Assembly: GCF_030686155.1 (NCBI RefSeq)
Contig: NZ_JAUPEV010000014.1
Span: 1-44,331 of the forward strand
Direction of reading: 5' to 3'
Length of the DNA stretch: 44,331 bases
Origin: Helicobacter_J cappadocius
GTDB lineage: Bacteria > Campylobacterota > Campylobacteria > Campylobacterales > Helicobacteraceae
Of this stretch, positions 10,301 through 17,814 are shown one piece after another. Numbering within the stretch: the stretch's first letter is position 1; each line of letters begins with the position of its first letter. Position numbers and translations under genes: made by a program. The notes beneath the pieces are model-generated. The model was not told the DNA's origin, ran no database searches, and was given only the letters and a program-made list of their open reading frames with translations.

Positions 10301-13035
10301 AGTCTTTCTTCAGGTGTGGGTTTTACTTCGCCTTTTGGAGAAACTTTTCCAACCAAAATCATGCCGCCACTAACATAGGTTCCAATTTTTACAATACCAC
10401 TTCCATCAAGATGAGCGATTTCTTCCTCGCGAACATTTGGAATATCTGAAGTGATCTCTTCTATCCCGTGTTTAAGCTCTCTTGCTTCAATTTCTTTTTC
10501 ATAGATATGAATAGAAGTAAAAGCATCTTCTTTAATCACTCTTTCGCTTACAACGATCGCATCCTCAAAGTTATAACCATTCCAAGGCATAAACGCAACT
10601 CTAATATTTTTACCCAAAGCCAATTCGCCATTATCCATGCTTGGACCATCTGCAATGACTTGATCTTTTTCAACTACATCACCCATTTTAACAATAGGTT
10701 TTTGCGTGAAGCTAGTATTTTGGTTGGTTCGTAGATTTTTTTGCAACGAATAAGAGTCAATATAGGCACCATTTTCATCTTCACCTAAAATATAAATATT
10801 TCTAGCATCCACTTTTTCAACCACGCCACCTCTGAGAGCTTTGATTGCTTCCCAAGAATCTCTTGCAATAATTCTCTCTATACCTGTTCCGACTATCGGA
10901 GCATCTGGACGCAATAAAGGTACAGCCTGACGTTGCATATTTGATCCCATTAAGGCTCGGTTTGCATCATCGTGTTCAAGAAATGGAATTAATGAAGCAG
11001 CAACACCTACTAGCATTCTAGGACTAAGATCGATCAAGGTAACTTTGCTTTTCTCATTGAGCATAATTTCTCCCCCAACCCTTGTTTCAATCAAGTCTTC
11101 AACAATCATTCCTTTGTCATTTATTTTTGCACTCGCTGGGGCGATAATATGTCCGTCCTCTTGAGTAGCAGTTAAATATACGATTTCATCAGTTACTCTA
11201 CCATTTATAACTTTTCTATAGGGAGCCTCTATGAAACCTAGATCATTTACTCTGGTGAATGTAGAAAGGGTATTAATCAAACCAATATTTTGACCTTCTG
11301 GTGTTTCTATTGGACAAATCCTTCCATAATGGGTAGGATGAACATCTCTTGCCTCAAAACCAACTCTTTCTTTTACTAAACCACCCTCTCCAAGTGCTGA
11401 GAGTCTTCTTTTATGAGTAACTTCAGAAAGCGGATTAGTCTGATCCATAAATTGCGAAAGCTGTCCGCCAGTGAAAAACTCCATAATAGTGCTTGTGATC
11501 ATTTTAGAATTAATCAAATCATGTGGCATAATCGTATCAAAAGCACCGCTCATTGTTGTAAGTTTATCTCTAATAGCTTTCTGCATTTTGACAAGACCTG
11601 TATGAAGCTCATTTGCCAATAACTCTCCAATGGATCTTATTCTTCTATTTCCGAGATGATCTCTATCGTCAATTCTACCCTGCCCATTTTTAACCTTCAC
11701 CAAATATTTTACGGTTTCTATTACATCTTCATGTGTTAAAACAGTTACATAATCAGGTACATTCAGTCCAAGCTTATGATTCATCTTCATTCTACCCACT
11801 CGAGTCAAATCATATCTTTCAGGTTCAAAGAATAGCTGTTTTACAAACTGTTTGGCAACATCTTTGGTAACTGGTTCTCCAGGTCTCATAACTTTATAAA
11901 TTCTAATAGCTGCCAAGTCATTTTCATCATCTATTTTTTCAGTTTGCTTGAGCAATCTTAAAGATTCAGCATCTGCTACAAATGAATTAATAATTGAATT
12001 GTCAAATCCTAAAGCCAAGTCATTAGCAATAGTAAATTCTTTAATTTTTAATTCCTTTAACTTCTTGAGTTTTCCCTCATCAAGCTGTGCAAGAGTATCA
12101 AGAATAATTTCTCCTGTTTTTTTATCTATGATGGGCTCTGCTAAATGGCGATTGAGCAAAATTTCTGAAGGATATTCAATCCATTCAAGCCCCTTCTCTT
12201 GAAGTTCTTTTGCTTTTTTAGCAGTCAATCTTTTTCCTGCAGGAATTACAATCTCTCCATTAGAATCTTTAATATCAAACTCAATTCTGCCATCGAAATC
12301 ACTTGGATTAAAGGGTATAAGATATTTATTTTTATCATATCTAACATTCAACAAAGGATAAAACATCCTTACAATGTCTTGTTTGCTATATCCCATTGCC
12401 CTAAAAAGTATGGTAACTGGAACCTTTCTACGTTTATTGATTCGAACAAACAAAGTATCTTTTGCATCATATTCAAAATACAGCCAAGATCCTCTATCAG
12501 GAATAATCTGTCCTGTATAAATTAGCTTATTTAAAGATGAACTTGACTCTTCTTCTTTAAAAATTACGCCCGGGCTTCTATGAAGTTGATTTACTACAAC
12601 TCTTTCTACACCATTAATAATAAATGATGTTCTGTCAGTCATTAAAGGAATTTCACGAATAAATATACTCTGTTCTTTGATATCTTTAATGCCTGTTTTT
12701 TCACCTTTTTCATCCTTATCCCATAGAATAAGTCTAACTTTTATTTTTAAAGGGATTGCATAAGTAATCCCTCTTTCCATAGCTTCTCTAATTGTATATT
12801 TTGGTTTTCCAAACTCGCATCCAGCATACTCCAGAGTAATTCTATTTTGAGCATCCTGAATGGGAAATATTGATTTAAAAACTTTTTCTATTCCACTTTC
12901 TCTATCATCTTTAGGAGACAAAAAAGAATCATAACTATCTCTTTGCAATAACAATAAATTTGGGACTTCCAAACTTTGTGGTAATTTTGTAAAATCTATT
13001 CGTAATCTATTTTTTGTTTTAACTTTTGTTGGCAT
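4378..13035 (-). CDS. rpoBC: Fused RNA polymerase beta-beta' subunit
   Basis: A single 2885-residue ORF carries both large RNA polymerase subunits. Residues 1 to about 1385 are beta and the rest beta-prime, joined by an acidic linker around DDIDEDGNPKPIVVKEEE, with no stop or restart. The rifampicin region (FMDQTNPLSEVTHKRRLSALG split over residues 529-549) has wild-type-like residues: D531, H541 and S546 match E. coli D516, H526 and S531. The catalytic NADFDGD is at 1847-1853, with Asp 1849, 1851 and 1853 holding magnesium. Zinc cysteines are seen at the beta-prime N-terminus (CLCG...CEKCG) and further on (CKAEKGVCAKCYG). The fusion is known for Helicobacter and Wolinella and is the best taxonomic marker in the window. 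It lies downstream of rplL, with two hairpins in the gap. Confidence 0.99.
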   Translation of the reverse strand: MPTKVKTKNRLRIDFTKLPQSLEVPNLLLLQRDSYDSFLSPKDDRESGIEKVFKSIFPIQDAQNRITLEYAGCEFGKPKYTIREAMERGITYAIPLKIKVRLILWDKDEKGEKTGIKDIKEQSIFIREIPLMTDRTSFIINGVERVVVNQLHRSPGVIFKEEESSSSLNKLIYTGQIIPDRGSWLYFEYDAKDTLFVRINKRRKVPVTILFRAMGYSKQDIVRMFYPLLNVRYDKNKYLIPFNPSDFDGRIEFDIKDSNGEIVIPAGKRLTAKKAKELQEKGLEWIEYPSEILLNRHLAEPIIDKKTGEIILDTLAQLDEGKLKKLKELKIKEFTIANDLALGFDNSIINSFVADAESLRLLKQTEKIDDENDLAAIRIYKVMRPGEPVTKDVAKQFVKQLFFEPERYDLTRVGRMKMNHKLGLNVPDYVTVLTHEDVIETVKYLVKVKNGQGRIDDRDHLGNRRIRSIGELLANELHTGLVKMQKAIRDKLTTMSGAFDTIMPHDLINSKMITSTIMEFFTGGQLSQFMDQTNPLSEVTHKRRLSALGEGGLVKERVGFEARDVHPTHYGRICPIETPEGQNIGLINTLSTFTRVNDLGFIEAPYRKVINGRVTDEIVYLTATQEDGHIIAPASAKINDKGMIVEDLIETRVGGEIMLNEKSKVTLIDLSPRMLVGVAASLIPFLEHDDANRALMGSNMQRQAVPLLRPDAPIVGTGIERIIARDSWEAIKALRGGVVEKVDARNIYILGEDENGAYIDSYSLQKNLRTNQNTSFTQKPIVKMGDVVEKDQVIADGPSMDNGELALGKNIRVAFMPWNGYNFEDAIVVSERVIKEDAFTSIHIYEKEIEARELKHGIEEITSDIPNVREEEIAHLDGSGIVKIGTYVSGGMILVGKVSPKGEVKPTPEERLLRAIFGEKAGHVVNKSLYCPPSLEGTVVDVKIFTKKGYEKDSRAISAYEEEKAVLDIEHHDRLTMLNREEMLRISLMLSKEKLDADALINEKKYKKGDMIPKGEIANINRFALNTLVKSYSKAVQAQYEQIKTNFLEQKKTLGEEHEEKLSILEKDDILPSGVVKQVKIYIATKRKLKVGDKMAGRHGNKGIVSNIVPAVDMPYTSDGEPVDIVLNPLGVPSRMNIGQILEVHLGLVGKQFGHQLLEILEQQKGAFVKELRAKMLEIAEIVNEAEPDIIDVIKKCSDQELLDYARDWSNGVKFAIPVFEGISQEKFNKLFEMAKIATDGKIALYDGKTGEKMRERVNVGYMYMLKLHHLVDEKVHARSTGPYSLVTQQPVGGKALFGGQRFGEMEVWALEAYGAAHTLKEMLTVKSDDVKGRENAYKAITKGEHVGESEIPETFYVLTKELQSLALDVNIFGDDIDEDGNPKPIVVKEEERPKDFNSFQLVLASPEKIHSWSHGEVKKPETINYRTLKPERDGLFCTKIFGPVRDYECLCGKYKKPRYKGIVCEKCGVEVTSSKVRRSRMGHIELVTPVAHIWYVSSLPSRIGTLLGVKMKDLERVLYYEAYIVKDPGEAFYDNESTKPVMKYDVLNEEQYQNIYQRFEDKGFVAQMGGEAVKELLEQLDLTVLLQNLREEVKGTNSEAKKKTIVKRLKVVESFLNSGNRPEWMMLTVLPVLPPDLRPLVALDGGKFAVSDVNDLYRRVINRNQRLKRLMELDAPEIIVRNEKRMLQEAVDALFDNGRNANAVKGANKRPLKSLSEIIKGKQGRFRQNLLGKRVDFSGRSVIVVGPNLRMDQCGLPKNMALELFKPHLLAKLEEKGYATTLKQARKMIEQKTNEVWECLQQIVEGYPVLLNRAPTLHKQSIQAFHPKLIDGKAIQLHPLVCSAFNADFDGDQMAVHIPLSQEAIAECKILMLSPMNILLPASGKAVAVPSQDMVLGLYYLSLERNGVKGEHKLFGNINEIMIAIDSDELDINAKIRTVIERRVLHTTAGRLILKSVLPDFVPVNLWNKVMKKKDISALIDYVYKEGGIGMTATFLDNLKNLGFQYATKAGISISADDIIVPQDKQKVVSVAKNEVKKIQAQYDQGLLTEQERYNKIIDIWTDTNNKMGKEMMALVEADKGGFNSIYMMADSGARGSAAQIRQLSAMRGLMAKPDGTIIETPIISNFKEGLNVLEYFNSTHGARKGLADTALKTANAGYLTRKLIDVSQNVKVIMEDCGTHEGIEITDITVGSELIEPLEERIFGRVLAEDIIDPITSEILLSAGTLIDEEKAKKITESGVKSAIIRTPVTCKAEKGVCAKCYGLNLGEGKMSKPGEAVGVIAAQSIGEPGTQLTLRTFHVGGTASRSQEEREILAEKEGFIRYYNLKTYKNKEGKNIVANRRNAAVLVVEPKIKAPFDGVLKIDNVHDEVIVSVNNDKQESKFILRKGDVAKPNELAGVSGKIEGKIFLPYSTGHRVKAGGSIVDIIKDGWNIPNRIPYASEIVVDDNAPIAQKIYAKEKGVVKYYTLEADHLQRNKDIKEGHIVKEKGIFAVVADENGREAIRHYLARSSKILVGDNSKVDPQTLLAEPESDIKNIIALWDPYNNPIISDKAGVVKFEDIIPSVTVAEKEDENTGTTNLVVNEYIPAGYKPSILVDCGKGEVLRYVLEPKTSISVTEGSKVEVADILAKTPKATVKSRDITGGLPRVSELFEARKPKDIAILSEIDGVVSFGKPIRNKERIIVTSDDGRSTEYLVDKNKQILVHAEEFVHAGEAMTDGVVSSHDILRISGEKELHKYIVSEVQQVYRRQGVSIADKHIEIIVSQMLRQVRIVDSGNTKFIEGDLISKRHFKDENEKTIRLGGEPAIAEPILLGITRAAIGSDSIISAASFQETTKVLTEASIAAKKDFLEDLKENVVLGRMIPVGTGLYKNKKFVVKLDMQD

Positions 13036-13074
13036 AATTTTAACCTTCGCTCAGTGGAATTTAAGAAGAGTCAA

Positions 13075-13122
13075 ACACTCCAAATAAATTCAATTTCTAA
13101 ACATTAAATTTATCTGGAGTGT
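13075..13122 (-). promoter_or_regulatory. Long leader hairpin upstream of rpoBC
   Basis: Segment 13075-13090 pairs with 13107-13122 over 16 positions (one pairs G-U in the minus-strand RNA), enclosing a 16-base loop. The 3' arm ends about 40 bases before the rpoBC start. There is no T-tract after it, so it resembles an RNase-type processing or stabilising hairpin rather than a terminator. Confidence 0.5.
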
Positions 13123-13137
13123 CTATAAATACAAATA

Positions 13138-13168
13138 GCCCAAAAAATAGATTATCTATCTTTTGGGC
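13138..13168 (-). terminator. Hairpin after rplL, likely partial terminator (attenuator)
   Basis: In minus-strand RNA a 13-bp stem (13156-13168 with 13138-13150, one G-U pair) closes a 5-base loop. It has a GC clamp at the base and a U-rich 3' arm. It lies between the rplL stop and rpoBC, where many bacteria lower the ratio of polymerase to L7/L12 transcripts by partial termination. That role is inferred from position. Confidence 0.55.
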
Positions 13169-13193
13169 AAAAACTAAATCTTTACGCTGAAAA

Positions 13194-13565
13194 TTATTTA
13201 ATTTCAACTTTAGCACCAGCATCTTCAAGTTTTTTCTTAAATGCTTCAGCGTCTTCTTTATTTACACCTTCTTTGATATTATGGGGCGTATTTTCTGTGG
13301 CATCTTTAGCTTCTTTAAGTCCAAGACCAGTAATTTCTCGAACAGCTTTGATGACATTAATTTTATTCGCACCACTATCAAGTAAAACAACATTAAATTC
13401 TGTTTTTTCTTCTGCGACCGCACCACCAGCAGCAACTGCCCCAGCAACAACTGTGGGAGCTGCACTAACTCCAAATTTCTCTTCAAAAGCCTTAACAAGT
13501 TCTGATAATTCAAGAACTGACAAGCCTCCAATATAATCTAAAATCTCTTCTTTTGTAATAGCCAT
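13194..13565 (-). CDS. rplL: 50S ribosomal protein L7/L12
   Basis: The 123-residue stalk protein recruits translational GTPases to the ribosome. The N-terminal dimerisation helix, an Ala/Gly/Val-rich hinge at about residues 36-52 and the globular C-terminal domain (GANKINVIKAVREITGLGLK) are all present at normal length. It starts 16 bases after the rplJ stop, as expected for the L10-L12 pair that assembles as a pentamer or heptamer. Its expression is probably set by the L10 leader upstream of rplJ. Confidence 0.99.
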   Translation of the reverse strand: MAITKEEILDYIGGLSVLELSELVKAFEEKFGVSAAPTVVAGAVAAGGAVAEEKTEFNVVLLDSGANKINVIKAVREITGLGLKEAKDATENTPHNIKEGVNKEDAEAFKKKLEDAGAKVEIK

Positions 13566-13581
13566 AATAGTCTCCTTGTTT

Positions 13582-14064
13582 TTATTCTTGTTCTTTTTGC
13601 TTTTTAAGATTGTCTAATCCAGTGACAAAATATCTTGCCGGAGCTGTCCAAACAGACAAAAGCATACCAATAAGCTCATCTCTACTAGGCAATTTAGAAA
13701 TAGCCATAATATGATCTAGCTCAACTCTTTCTCCATCAAAGCATCCAGTCTTAATCGCAAATTTATCTTTGTTTGCTTCACCAAATTTTGCAACTAATTT
13801 AGATAAACCTATCTGATCATTTCCCCAAATAAAAATGTTAGTGTCTTTCAAATCTAGATCAGGATACCCAGCATTACTCATAGATATTTTAGCCAAAGTA
13901 TTTTTAATAACCTGAACCTTAACCTGCTCTTTTCTTGCAGACATTCTGAGTTCTTCTAAACTTTTTACTGTCAGACCCTTATAGTCACAAACAAGCAATG
14001 CGGAAGCATTCTTGAATTCTGAACTTAAATGCTCTACCATTTGAGTTTTTTCATTTTTGGTCAT
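13582..14064 (-). CDS. rplJ: 50S ribosomal protein L10
   Basis: The 160-residue L10 is the base of the ribosomal stalk, binding 23S rRNA through its N-terminal domain and L7/L12 dimers through C-terminal helices. The N-terminal half has the usual MVEHLSSEFKNASALLVCDY start and VIKNTLAK segment. A strong AGGAGG-type ribosome binding site precedes the ATG. The upstream untranslated region carries a recognisable L10 leader, so excess L10 or L10-L12 complex should repress rplJ and rplL. Confidence 0.98.
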   Translation of the reverse strand: MTKNEKTQMVEHLSSEFKNASALLVCDYKGLTVKSLEELRMSARKEQVKVQVIKNTLAKISMSNAGYPDLDLKDTNIFIWGNDQIGLSKLVAKFGEANKDKFAIKTGCFDGERVELDHIMAISKLPSRDELIGMLLSVWTAPARYFVTGLDNLKKQKEQE

Positions 14065-14078
14065 TTTTCCTCCTTTCC

Positions 14079-14137
14079 AGACTAGACTTCTACAAGGTGA
14101 TTTCTCAATTAAGCATAGCCCTTGTTGTCTTCAGTCT
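14079..14137 (-). promoter_or_regulatory. Ribosomal protein L10 leader (autoregulatory RNA)
   Basis: On the minus strand an outer stem AGACT/AGTCT (14133-14137 with 14079-14083) encloses GAC/GTC and CAAGG/CCTTG pairings, separated by an asymmetric A/G-rich internal loop (GTAGAAGTC on the 3' side) of kink-turn type. This layout matches the known L10 leader, where L10 binds its own mRNA. It ends about 15 bases before rplJ. Confidence 0.75.
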
Positions 14138-14160
14138 AAAGATAAAGCTATTTTATGAAC

Positions 14161-14865
14161 TTACTTCACATCCATAAGCTCTTGCGAGTCAAGTTTAATA
14201 GAAGGAGACATTGTCAATGACAAAATTCCACCTCGAATATATTTCCCCTTAGCACTAGCAGGTTTTAGTCTATTAACCATTCTTACTAATTCTAACATAT
14301 TTTCTTTAATTTTATCTTCAGTAAAACTAACCTTGCCTATAGGAGCGTGAATATTTCCCTTTTTATCAACCCTAAAATTAACTTGACCACTTTTTGCATT
14401 TGTAACAGCTTTTGCTATATCCATAGTGACCGTACCTGTTTTTGGATTTGGCATTAAACCCTTTGGTCCAAGTATTCTACCAACTTTTCCAACAAGTGCC
14501 ATCATATCAGGGGTAGCAATCACCATATCAAAATTCAAGTTACCATTTTTTATATCTTCAGCCAAATCATCATCACCAACTACATCTGCTCCAGCATTTC
14601 TAGCTTCATCAGCCTTCAATCCTTTTGCAAAAACAGCGACTCTTACTTTTTTTCCAGTGCCGTGGGGTAATACAACAGCCCCTCTTATCATTTGATCGGC
14701 ATGTCTTGGGTCAACGCCAAGCTTAAGAGCTAATTCAACAGTCTCATCAAATTTAGCAGAAGCTAAAGTTTTAATTGTACTCACTCCAGTGCTTATATCA
14801 TATGTGCGATTACTATCAATTTTTGAAAGCAAACCTTGCAATCTTTTGGCTACCTTTTTTTCCAT
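14161..14865 (-). CDS. rplA: 50S ribosomal protein L1
   Basis: The 234-residue L1 forms the mobile L1 stalk that helps move deacylated tRNA out of the E site. The signature GPKGLMPNPKTGTV around residue 133 and the C-terminal KGKYIRGG are typical, and the length is normal. It follows rplK by 33 bases and precedes the L10 leader. In other bacteria L1 represses the rplKA mRNA; no distinct L1 site could be assigned by eye here. Confidence 0.99.
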   Translation of the reverse strand: MEKKVAKRLQGLLSKIDSNRTYDISTGVSTIKTLASAKFDETVELALKLGVDPRHADQMIRGAVVLPHGTGKKVRVAVFAKGLKADEARNAGADVVGDDDLAEDIKNGNLNFDMVIATPDMMALVGKVGRILGPKGLMPNPKTGTVTMDIAKAVTNAKSGQVNFRVDKKGNIHAPIGKVSFTEDKIKENMLELVRMVNRLKPASAKGKYIRGGILSLTMSPSIKLDSQELMDVK

Positions 14866-14898
14866 ACCATAAACTCCAATAATTAAATTATTTTAAAA

Positions 14899-15324
14899 TC
14901 AATCAATGATTTCTATACCCATACTTCTTGCACTACCAGCTACAATCTTCTTTGCAGCATCGAGTGTATTTGCATTTAAATCTTCCATTTTAAGATTTGC
15001 TATTTCTTCAAGCTGTGCTTGAGTTAGCTTAGCAATCTTGTTTTTCAAAGGATTGTCTGAGCCTTTTGTAATATTTGCAGTCTTTTTTATCAAATCAGTC
15101 ACAGGTGGCTTCTTTGTGATAAAAGTAAAGCTCTTGTCCTGATAGATAGTGATAACAACTGGAATATTAAAATTTCCCATATCCTTAGTCTTCTCATTGA
15201 ACGCCTTGCAAAACTCCATAATATTAACACCTCTTTGACCAAGAGCAGGACCTACAGGTGGTGAAGGATTTGCCTTACCAGCAGGGATTTGAAGTTTTAA
15301 TTCACCAACAACTTTCTTTGCCAT
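14899..15324 (-). CDS. rplK: 50S ribosomal protein L11
   Basis: The 141-residue L11 binds the GTPase-associated region of 23S rRNA and is needed for RelA/SpoT-type stringent signalling in other bacteria. The proline-rich N-terminal switch (QIPAGKANPSPPVGPALGQ) and C-terminal GSARSMGI are standard. It starts 24 bases after the nusG stop in the usual secE-nusG-rplK-rplA order. Confidence 0.99.
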   Translation of the reverse strand: MAKKVVGELKLQIPAGKANPSPPVGPALGQRGVNIMEFCKAFNEKTKDMGNFNIPVVITIYQDKSFTFITKKPPVTDLIKKTANITKGSDNPLKNKIAKLTQAQLEEIANLKMEDLNANTLDAAKKIVAGSARSMGIEIID

Positions 15325-15348
15325 ATTATTTCCTTAAAAATATTTTGT

Positions 15349-15882
15349 TTATACTATTTTTTCTACTTGTGAATATAGTATTTCTATAGGAGTATTTCTA
15401 CCAAAAATAGAAACATTTAATTTCAATTTTCTATGTTCAATATCATATTCCTCAACTGTTGCTGTAAAATTAGCAAAAGGTCCTTCTACAATCCTTACCA
15501 CTTCACCAGATTCAAAAGATATTTTTGGTTTAGGTGCTGCACGATTCTTGACCTTTTCAAGAATATGATTAATATCAGCTTCTCCTAAAGGTGTGGGTTT
15601 TTTGCTCTCACCTATAAAACGTGCAACTTTAGGTAAAGATTGTATTCTATGCCAAAGAGCAGTATCTAAATCAACTTTGATAAAAACATAACCAGGGTAT
15701 AAACTCTGCTCTGTAACTTTATTTTTAGTCTTTTTTGAAACATCAATGATATCCTCTGTAGGAACAACTATTTCCTTCAAACGATCACCAATTTGATACT
15801 CTTTAACAAGATTCTCAATTGCTCTTTTAACAGCCTGCTCACTACCCGAATAAGTCTGTATAGCATACCAATCTAATGACAT
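15349..15882 (-). CDS. nusG: Transcription termination/antitermination factor NusG
   Basis: The 177-residue factor binds the clamp of RNA polymerase and links it to Rho or the ribosome. The N-terminal NGN domain begins MSLDWYAIQTYSGSEQ and contains LYPGYVFIKV. A C-terminal KOW motif lies around GEVVRIVEGPFANFTATVEEY. It starts 12 bases after the secE stop. Length and order are normal. Confidence 0.99.
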   Translation of the reverse strand: MSLDWYAIQTYSGSEQAVKRAIENLVKEYQIGDRLKEIVVPTEDIIDVSKKTKNKVTEQSLYPGYVFIKVDLDTALWHRIQSLPKVARFIGESKKPTPLGEADINHILEKVKNRAAPKPKISFESGEVVRIVEGPFANFTATVEEYDIEHRKLKLNVSIFGRNTPIEILYSQVEKIV

Positions 15883-15894
15883 AAATTCTCCTAC

Positions 15895-16074
15895 TTACAG
15901 AATACTAGATACAGAAGCAGACAAAATAAGATCAACCAATGCCAAGAACAAAGTAATAACGGTTACTACGATAACCACCGATATTAAAGCATTTCTTATT
16001 TGCTCTTTTGTAGGAAAAATTACCTTCGATAATTCTTCTTTAGCTAATCTATAATATGTAAATATTTTTTTCAT
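15895..16074 (-). CDS. secE: Preprotein translocase subunit SecE
   Basis: This 59-residue protein is the small essential subunit that clamps SecY in the inner-membrane Sec channel. It opens MKKIFTYYRLAKEELSKV, an amphipathic helix ending in the conserved FPTKEQ turn. One transmembrane helix follows (about residues 30-51, rich in Val, Ile and Leu). The single-span short form is usual for this phylum. It sits between tRNA-Trp and nusG. Confidence 0.97.
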   Translation of the reverse strand: MKKIFTYYRLAKEELSKVIFPTKEQIRNALISVVIVVTVITLFLALVDLILSASVSSIL

Positions 16075-16110
16075 AAAATCTCACTTCTAAATTATAACCC
16101 AATTTAAAAA

Positions 16111-16186
16111 TGGCAGGCCAGGAGGGACTCGAACCCCCAACACTCGGTTTTGGAGACCGATGCTCTACCATTAGAGCTACTGACCT
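16111..16186 (-). tRNA. tRNA-Trp (CCA)
   Basis: A full cloverleaf of 76 bases with the CCA end encoded. The 7-bp acceptor stem AGGTCAG/CTGGCCT (one T-G) and anticodon stem TCGGT/ACCGA around loop CTCCAAA give anticodon CCA. The T-arm contains GGTTCGAGTCC. It lies between rpmG and secE. Confidence 0.98.
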
Positions 16187-16188
16187 AT

Positions 16189-16210
16189 AAGCTAGGAAAA
16201 TTCCTAGCTT
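16189..16210 (-). other. Perfect hairpin between rpmG and tRNA-Trp
   Basis: A 10-bp perfect inverted repeat (16189-16198 with 16201-16210) with a 2-base loop overlaps the rpmG stop codon and abuts the 5' end of tRNA-Trp. With no minus-strand T-tract it is best read as a cleavage or stabilising structure separating the rpmG mRNA from the tRNA. Confidence 0.5.
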
Positions 16211-16362
16211 TTTAGCTTAACTTCCTTATGGACAGTATGTTTGTTAAGCCTAGGGCAGAACTTTTTGAGCTCCAGTTTTTCTGTATTTGTTTTAGCGTTT
16301 TTTGTTGTGCTGTAGTTAATATCACCACATTCAGAACATTTTAGCCCTATTTTAACCTTCAT
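16204..16362 (-). CDS. rpmG: 50S ribosomal protein L33
   Basis: The 52-residue protein begins MKVKIGLKCSECGDINYSTT and ends KEVKLKS, a typical L33. The first zinc-type pair is CSEC. The second site reads KFCPRLNKHT, so only three of the four cysteines of the zinc-binding (C+) form remain. The gene lies between tuf and tRNA-Trp, its common place in this phylum, with 17 bases to the tuf stop side and a hairpin over its own stop. Confidence 0.96.
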   Translation of the reverse strand: MKVKIGLKCSECGDINYSTTKNAKTNTEKLELKKFCPRLNKHTVHKEVKLKS

Positions 16363-16379
16363 TTTTATTTCCTAAGTTG

Positions 16380-17579
16380 TTATTCAATAATCTTAGTTAC
16401 AACACCAGCACCGACAGTTCTACCGCCTTCTCTGATAGCAAACTTAGTTCCTAATTCCAAAGCAATAGGACTGATCAATTCTACATTGATTTTAATATTA
16501 TCTCCAGGCATAACCATTTCAACACCTTGTGGTAATCTAATCGCACCAGTTACATCTGTAGTTCTAACATAAAATTGCGGTCTATAGTTATCAAAAAATG
16601 GTGTATGTCTTCCACCCTCTTCTTTTGAGAGAACATAAATTTCACCTTCAAATTTTTTGTGAGGAGTAATAGAACCTGGTTTACATAAGACCATACCTCT
16701 TTCAACTTCTTCTTTCTTGGTTCCTCTTAGAAGAACACCGACATTATCACCAGCTTCTCCTTTGTCTAGTTCTTTTCTAAACATTTCAACACCAGTAACA
16801 GTAGTTTTTTGAGTATCTCTAATACCCACGATTTCTACCTCATCTCCAACTTTTACAACACCTCTTTCAATTCTACCTGTAACAACAGTTCCACGTCCAG
16901 CGATAGAAAATACATCTTCCACAGGCATCAAGAAAGTCTTATCAGTATCTCTTTCTGGAGTTGGAATATATCTATCAACTTCAGCCATAAGCTTTAATAC
17001 TTTTTCTCCCCACTCTCCAACATTGCCAGATTTTGCTTCATCTAATGCTTTCAAAGCAGATCCTGCTACAATAGGAGTATCATCACCTGGAAATTCATAA
17101 GCACTCAAAAGTTCTCTAACTTCCATTTCAACCAAGTCAAGTAATTCTTGATCATCTACCATATCCTGTTTATTTAAGAAAACTACGATATATGGAACTC
17201 CAACTTGTCTAGAAAGAAGTATATGCTCTCTAGTTTGTGGCATAGGACCATCTGCTGCAGATACAACCAAGATAGCTCCATCCATCTGAGCAGCACCTGT
17301 AATCATATTTTTAACATAGTCTGCGTGTCCAGGACAATCTACGTGTGCATAATGTCTATTTTCTGTCTCATATTCAATATGAGAAGTTGCAATTGTAATC
17401 CCTCTTTCTTTTTCTTCTGGAGCATTGTCTATATTATCATAGTCTTTCATTTCTGCAAGACCCTTTAGAGACAAAACAGCAGAAATAGCGGCACTTAGAG
17501 TAGTTTTACCATGATCTACGTGACCAATTGTCCCAATATTAACATGGGGTTTATTCTTGACAAATTTTTCCTTCGCCAT
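16380..17579 (-). CDS. tuf: Elongation factor Tu
   Basis: The 399-residue GTPase delivers aminoacyl-tRNA to the ribosome. GHVDHGKT is at residues 19-26, followed by DCPGHADY and the base-specificity motif NKQD. Domains II and III are complete. It is transcribed after four tRNA genes and before rpmG, so a factor and several of its substrates share one transcript. The start has TTTTCTCC upstream on the plus strand, i.e. GGAGAAAA before the ATG. Confidence 0.99.
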   Translation of the reverse strand: MAKEKFVKNKPHVNIGTIGHVDHGKTTLSAAISAVLSLKGLAEMKDYDNIDNAPEEKERGITIATSHIEYETENRHYAHVDCPGHADYVKNMITGAAQMDGAILVVSAADGPMPQTREHILLSRQVGVPYIVVFLNKQDMVDDQELLDLVEMEVRELLSAYEFPGDDTPIVAGSALKALDEAKSGNVGEWGEKVLKLMAEVDRYIPTPERDTDKTFLMPVEDVFSIAGRGTVVTGRIERGVVKVGDEVEIVGIRDTQKTTVTGVEMFRKELDKGEAGDNVGVLLRGTKKEEVERGMVLCKPGSITPHKKFEGEIYVLSKEEGGRHTPFFDNYRPQFYVRTTDVTGAIRLPQGVEMVMPGDNIKINVELISPIALELGTKFAIREGGRTVGAGVVTKIIE

Positions 17580-17682
17580 TGTTTTCTCCTGAAATAAATT
17601 TGAATTTTGATTCTAATAAAAGTGTCCTTATAATAATGTTAAACAAAATATTAAAAACACAAATACCAAAATCTAGAAAAAC

Positions 17683-17757
<75 letters not shown>

Positions 17758-17814
17758 AAGTTTTGGAGCTATAAAAAACTTTTAAGTTTTATGAAGTTCA
17801 GCTCCCAGTTAAAA

